Source of the DNA: Pseudoalteromonas phenolica
GTDB lineage: Bacteria > Pseudomonadota > Gammaproteobacteria > Enterobacterales > Alteromonadaceae
Length of the DNA: 64,000 bases
Assembly: GCF_005876835.1 (NCBI RefSeq)
Contig: NZ_PPSW01000019.1
Coordinates: forward strand, 1-64,000
Reading direction: 5' to 3'
Positions 61,634 through 64,000 of this stretch are shown here, in pieces (within the stretch, counting starts at the first letter, position 1; every line of letters starts with the position of its first letter). The notes beneath the pieces are model-generated. The model was not told where the DNA came from. It worked only from the letters and a program-made list of their open reading frames with translations, and searched no databases. The position numbers were made by a program, and so were the translations under genes.

Positions 61634-63643
61634 TTAATTCAATCTAAATTTTTCAAGCAATTTAACTAGCTCTTTAGATTCACCCGCCAATTTTCCTGCT
61701 GCCCCTTCAGCACTTTTCGTGTCTTGAAGGGATTTACGACTGGCTTCGTCGATTTTGGTAATTTCTTTTGCCATATCCGCAGCTACTACAGTTTGCTCTT
61801 CGGTTGCAGTGGCGATTGACTGGATCATGGTCGCTATTTCTTGCGCACCATCTACGATTTCACCAAGCGACGTACCAGCTTCTTTCGCTAATGCAACACT
61901 ATTATTAACCTGCTCAACGCTGACACTCATTGCTGCCACTGCCGCATTGGTTTCATCTTGAATTGCTTGCACAGTAGAAGCAACTTCTCCAGTCGCTTTG
62001 GTAGTGCGTTCAGCTAACGTCCTCACTTCATCGGCAACTACTGCAAACCCCCTGCCTTGTTCACCCGCCCGCGCAGCTTCAATTGCAGCATTTAATGCTA
62101 ATAAATTGGTTTGTTCAGCAATACTTCCTATCACACCTATCACATCACCTATCTGTGCGCTTAATTCTCCTAAACTAGTTACTGTATCAGCCGTTTTTTG
62201 AACCTCTTGTGCCGCATGTTCAATTTCACTCACTGTGTGATTTACCATGCCTCCACCTTTATTTGCTAAGTCACGCGCAAGTTCAGCGTTACTTGAGGCA
62301 TCTTGTGCTTGTCTTGCAACTTCAGCGACTGTAGAGCTCATCTGTTCAATAGCTGTGGCAATAAGCGCAGATTGCTCAGAACTATTTTGACTGAGCGTGG
62401 CAATACTCATATTGATTTGTGCAATCTCAGTCGAGGATAAATCAACATTTTTTGCAACTTTATCTATACTTCTCAGTAGTGTACTCAGTGCTGACACCAT
62501 TTCGTTTGAAGCACTTGCTAAACCGTCAATCTCATCTTTGTGATTGTGATCCATTGGCTTCAATGACAAGTTTCCGCTTGCTGTTTCTTTAGAGACATAT
62601 AGCACTTGGTTGATCCTGTCAGATATTGAACGACCTAAAGAAAAAGCAATAATACCGCTGACAATGGCAGCTATTGTGGTGATCACAAACAAAGTGGTCA
62701 TCATCGTCTGCATGCCTTCAACTAAGTAAGACATGGCATTTTCGGCATCGGTTTTTTCTTCATTGGCCGACACATCCAGAATGTCTTCCAGCTGTTCGTA
62801 CAACTTAATTTCCATCTCATGCACTGACTTTATAGCTTTCGCTTTTCCTAGTGGGTCAAAGTCAGAAAATACTTTTTGGGCCGCATCGTAGATTTCATTA
62901 TGAAGTGTTTGAATTCTATTTAAATTCACCACTTCTTGTGGTTTTCTCTCAAGAGGTCTGAGTAATTCCAGAAAGTTAAGGAAAGTTTTAGAGTCTTTCT
63001 CAAAGGCGTCTTGTTCTTCGACTTCACCTATCATATATTCTGTCAGAGCAGCTAACATATCGCCTTTCTCGTCGAGTATCTCTAAATAATACCTTACCCC
63101 GGGTAAATCATCGTTTACAGCTTCTCTAATATCTGTTGTTTTGAGGGCGTCGTTGAATTCTTCTTCTTTTAGTCTATCTAATAGATCTTCAAGCTCTTGG
63201 CCCGGCCCATTTTCAATTTCGTCAACAAATTGATAGGCCCAACGCTCAACATCCGGTTTATAAACACTAAATACTTCTTGCTCAGCTCTGGATTTATAGG
63301 TATTAAGAATTTCTTCGATTTTGGCCATTTTTTCTCTATCTGACTGCTTAGCTGACTCTAATGGCCTCAGCTTTACAAAAAACTCATTAAACTCTTTATA
63401 ATCATCATAAAAATCATTTTTCTTTTGTTCCTGACCCGCTGTGTAATCGAGCAAAGAAGCATGCATATCACCTATTTCATCCATTAATTGTAAATAATAG
63501 ATTGCCCCTGGCACATCGTCCGTTTTAACTTCTGTAGCAACTTCTGAGAGTTCACTTACACGTAGCCATGTAATTGCACTTGAAATCACCATTAATGCCA
63601 CTACGGCTCCAAAAGAAAGGTAAAGTCTTTGACCAAGCTTCAT
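61634..63643 (-). CDS. Methyl-accepting chemotaxis protein with duplicated sensor module
   Basis: The product is 669 aa. Two transmembrane helices (about 9-28 and 314-336) bound a large periplasmic domain. This domain contains the same module twice, at about 41-130 and 178-265, each with a PG-x-x-YYL segment and E-x-GDM, followed by a second conserved LRPLE. A HAMP domain (about 337-390) and a full signalling domain follow, with the hairpin tip [32 protein letters not shown]. No C-terminal CheR-binding pentapeptide is seen. Ligand is unknown. The duplicated module suggests a two-site or internally pseudo-dimeric sensor. Confidence 0.92.
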   Translation of the reverse strand: MKLGQRLYLSFGAVVALMVISSAITWLRVSELSEVATEVKTDDVPGAIYYLQLMDEIGDMHASLLDYTAGQEQKKNDFYDDYKEFNEFFVKLRPLESAKQSDREKMAKIEEILNTYKSRAEQEVFSVYKPDVERWAYQFVDEIENGPGQELEDLLDRLKEEEFNDALKTTDIREAVNDDLPGVRYYLEILDEKGDMLAALTEYMIGEVEEQDAFEKDSKTFLNFLELLRPLERKPQEVVNLNRIQTLHNEIYDAAQKVFSDFDPLGKAKAIKSVHEMEIKLYEQLEDILDVSANEEKTDAENAMSYLVEGMQTMMTTLFVITTIAAIVSGIIAFSLGRSISDRINQVLYVSKETASGNLSLKPMDHNHKDEIDGLASASNEMVSALSTLLRSIDKVAKNVDLSSTEIAQINMSIATLSQNSSEQSALIATAIEQMSSTVAEVARQAQDASSNAELARDLANKGGGMVNHTVSEIEHAAQEVQKTADTVTSLGELSAQIGDVIGVIGSIAEQTNLLALNAAIEAARAGEQGRGFAVVADEVRTLAERTTKATGEVASTVQAIQDETNAAVAAMSVSVEQVNNSVALAKEAGTSLGEIVDGAQEIATMIQSIATATEEQTVVAADMAKEITKIDEASRKSLQDTKSAEGAAGKLAGESKELVKLLEKFRLN

Positions 63644-63723
63644 ATAGAATGCACCTAAAATTGAAAGGCTAGAATTAAAGCTTAGAACAATTTTTTTACA
63701 TTAGACGGAAAAACGGATTAGAT

Positions 63724-64000
63724 TTAATTTATTTTCTCTATCGCAACAATTTCTGAACGATTCATGGTCACTTTGTAGCGCTCTAACTGCTTGACCGAGT
63801 CTTGTCTGTTTGTGGTGTATTTTAAAACTAGATTTATCTGATAACGACGCTCAACTCCTTGCCCTGACACTTTATTACCATCGTGGCTATAAAGTTTTCC
63901 CGCGCCTTTCTTTAAATAACGCGCAAATGAGCTTAAATTAAAAGTAATTCGCTGCTGAATTTCTTCGTAGCCAGGAATAAACTCTTGCTGCTTAACTTCG
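63724..64000 (-). CDS. Unidentified protein, 3' end only
   Basis: An open frame enters from the right edge and ends with TAA at 63724-63726, giving the last 91 residues. It is basic and beta-rich (for example YQINLVLKYTTNRQ) and contains no motif that I can name. The start lies beyond the window. Codon use and an uninterrupted frame over the full visible length support it as a gene. Confidence 0.6.
   Translation of the reverse strand, partial: EVKQQEFIPGYEEIQQRITFNLSSFARYLKKGAGKLYSHDGNKVSGQGVERRYQINLVLKYTTNRQDSVKQLERYKVTMNRSEIVAIEKIN

Overview
This window looks like a chromosomal segment of a marine gammaproteobacterium of the order Alteromonadales, most likely Pseudoalteromonas. The reasons are the chitinase/LPMO gene order (the chiD-cbp1-chiA order known from Alteromonas sp. 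O-7, now placed in Pseudoalteromonas), an AT-rich base composition, a chromosomal-type integron integrase with uniform attC sites, and TonB/LacI-controlled glycan utilisation. No rRNA, tRNA or CRISPR array was recognised. The genus is an inference from gene content.

Region 1 (1-6709) is one end of a chromosomal integron. The integrase gene (5735-6709, +) has a perfect LexA-type box upstream and is divergent from a cassette array read on the minus strand. From attI (core at 5508-5514) leftwards the cassettes encode a small exported protein, a two-helix membrane protein, nothing (ORF-less cassette), a 124-aa protein, a PIN-like nuclease, nothing again, and a two-gene cassette that looks like a complete Kiwa antiphage system (kwaA-kwaB). 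Last comes a second copy of the first ORF-less cassette. Seven attC sites of about 100 bp bound them.

Region 2 (6944-25830, all minus) is a chitin-degradation island. A three-gene unit, GH18 chitinase ChiD - AA10 LPMO Cbp1 - GH18 chitinase ChiA, is present twice in tandem. It is followed by a thermolysin-type (M4) secreted protease that also carries two chitin-binding domains. The two units have diverged and differ in the number of C-terminal chitin-binding modules. Each is preceded by a matching promoter-like element.

Region 3 (26351-29362) holds a LysR regulator divergent from a Bcr/CflA-type MFS exporter, a GNAT acetyltransferase and a small unknown protein. Region 4 (29450-36909) is an ABC efflux operon: HlyD-like adaptor, MacB/LolD-type ATPase, two FtsX-type permeases, an NtrC-type sigma-54 activator and its histidine kinase. 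It is preceded by a sigma-54 promoter and clustered GTCCGA half-sites. Region 5 (36910-39341) has a cytoplasmic protein with two lamin-tail-like domains and two unknown membrane proteins.

Region 6 (39548-59728) appears to be a mannose/mannoprotein utilisation regulon. A tight minus-strand operon encodes two GH92 alpha-mannosidases, a FucP-type sugar importer, a PfkB-type fructokinase and an AGE-type (mannose) isomerase. It is divergent from a LacI-family repressor. A palindrome, TGGAACGTTCCA, recurs in front of this operon, in front of three separately placed secreted BSP-family putative metallopeptidases with F5/8-type (discoidin) domains or their operon, and in front of a TonB-dependent receptor. 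This suggests one repressor controls extracellular proteolysis, glycan trimming, uptake and catabolism. Region 7 (59988-64000) contains a GAF-hybrid histidine kinase, a chemoreceptor with a duplicated sensor module, and the 3' end of an unidentified gene.
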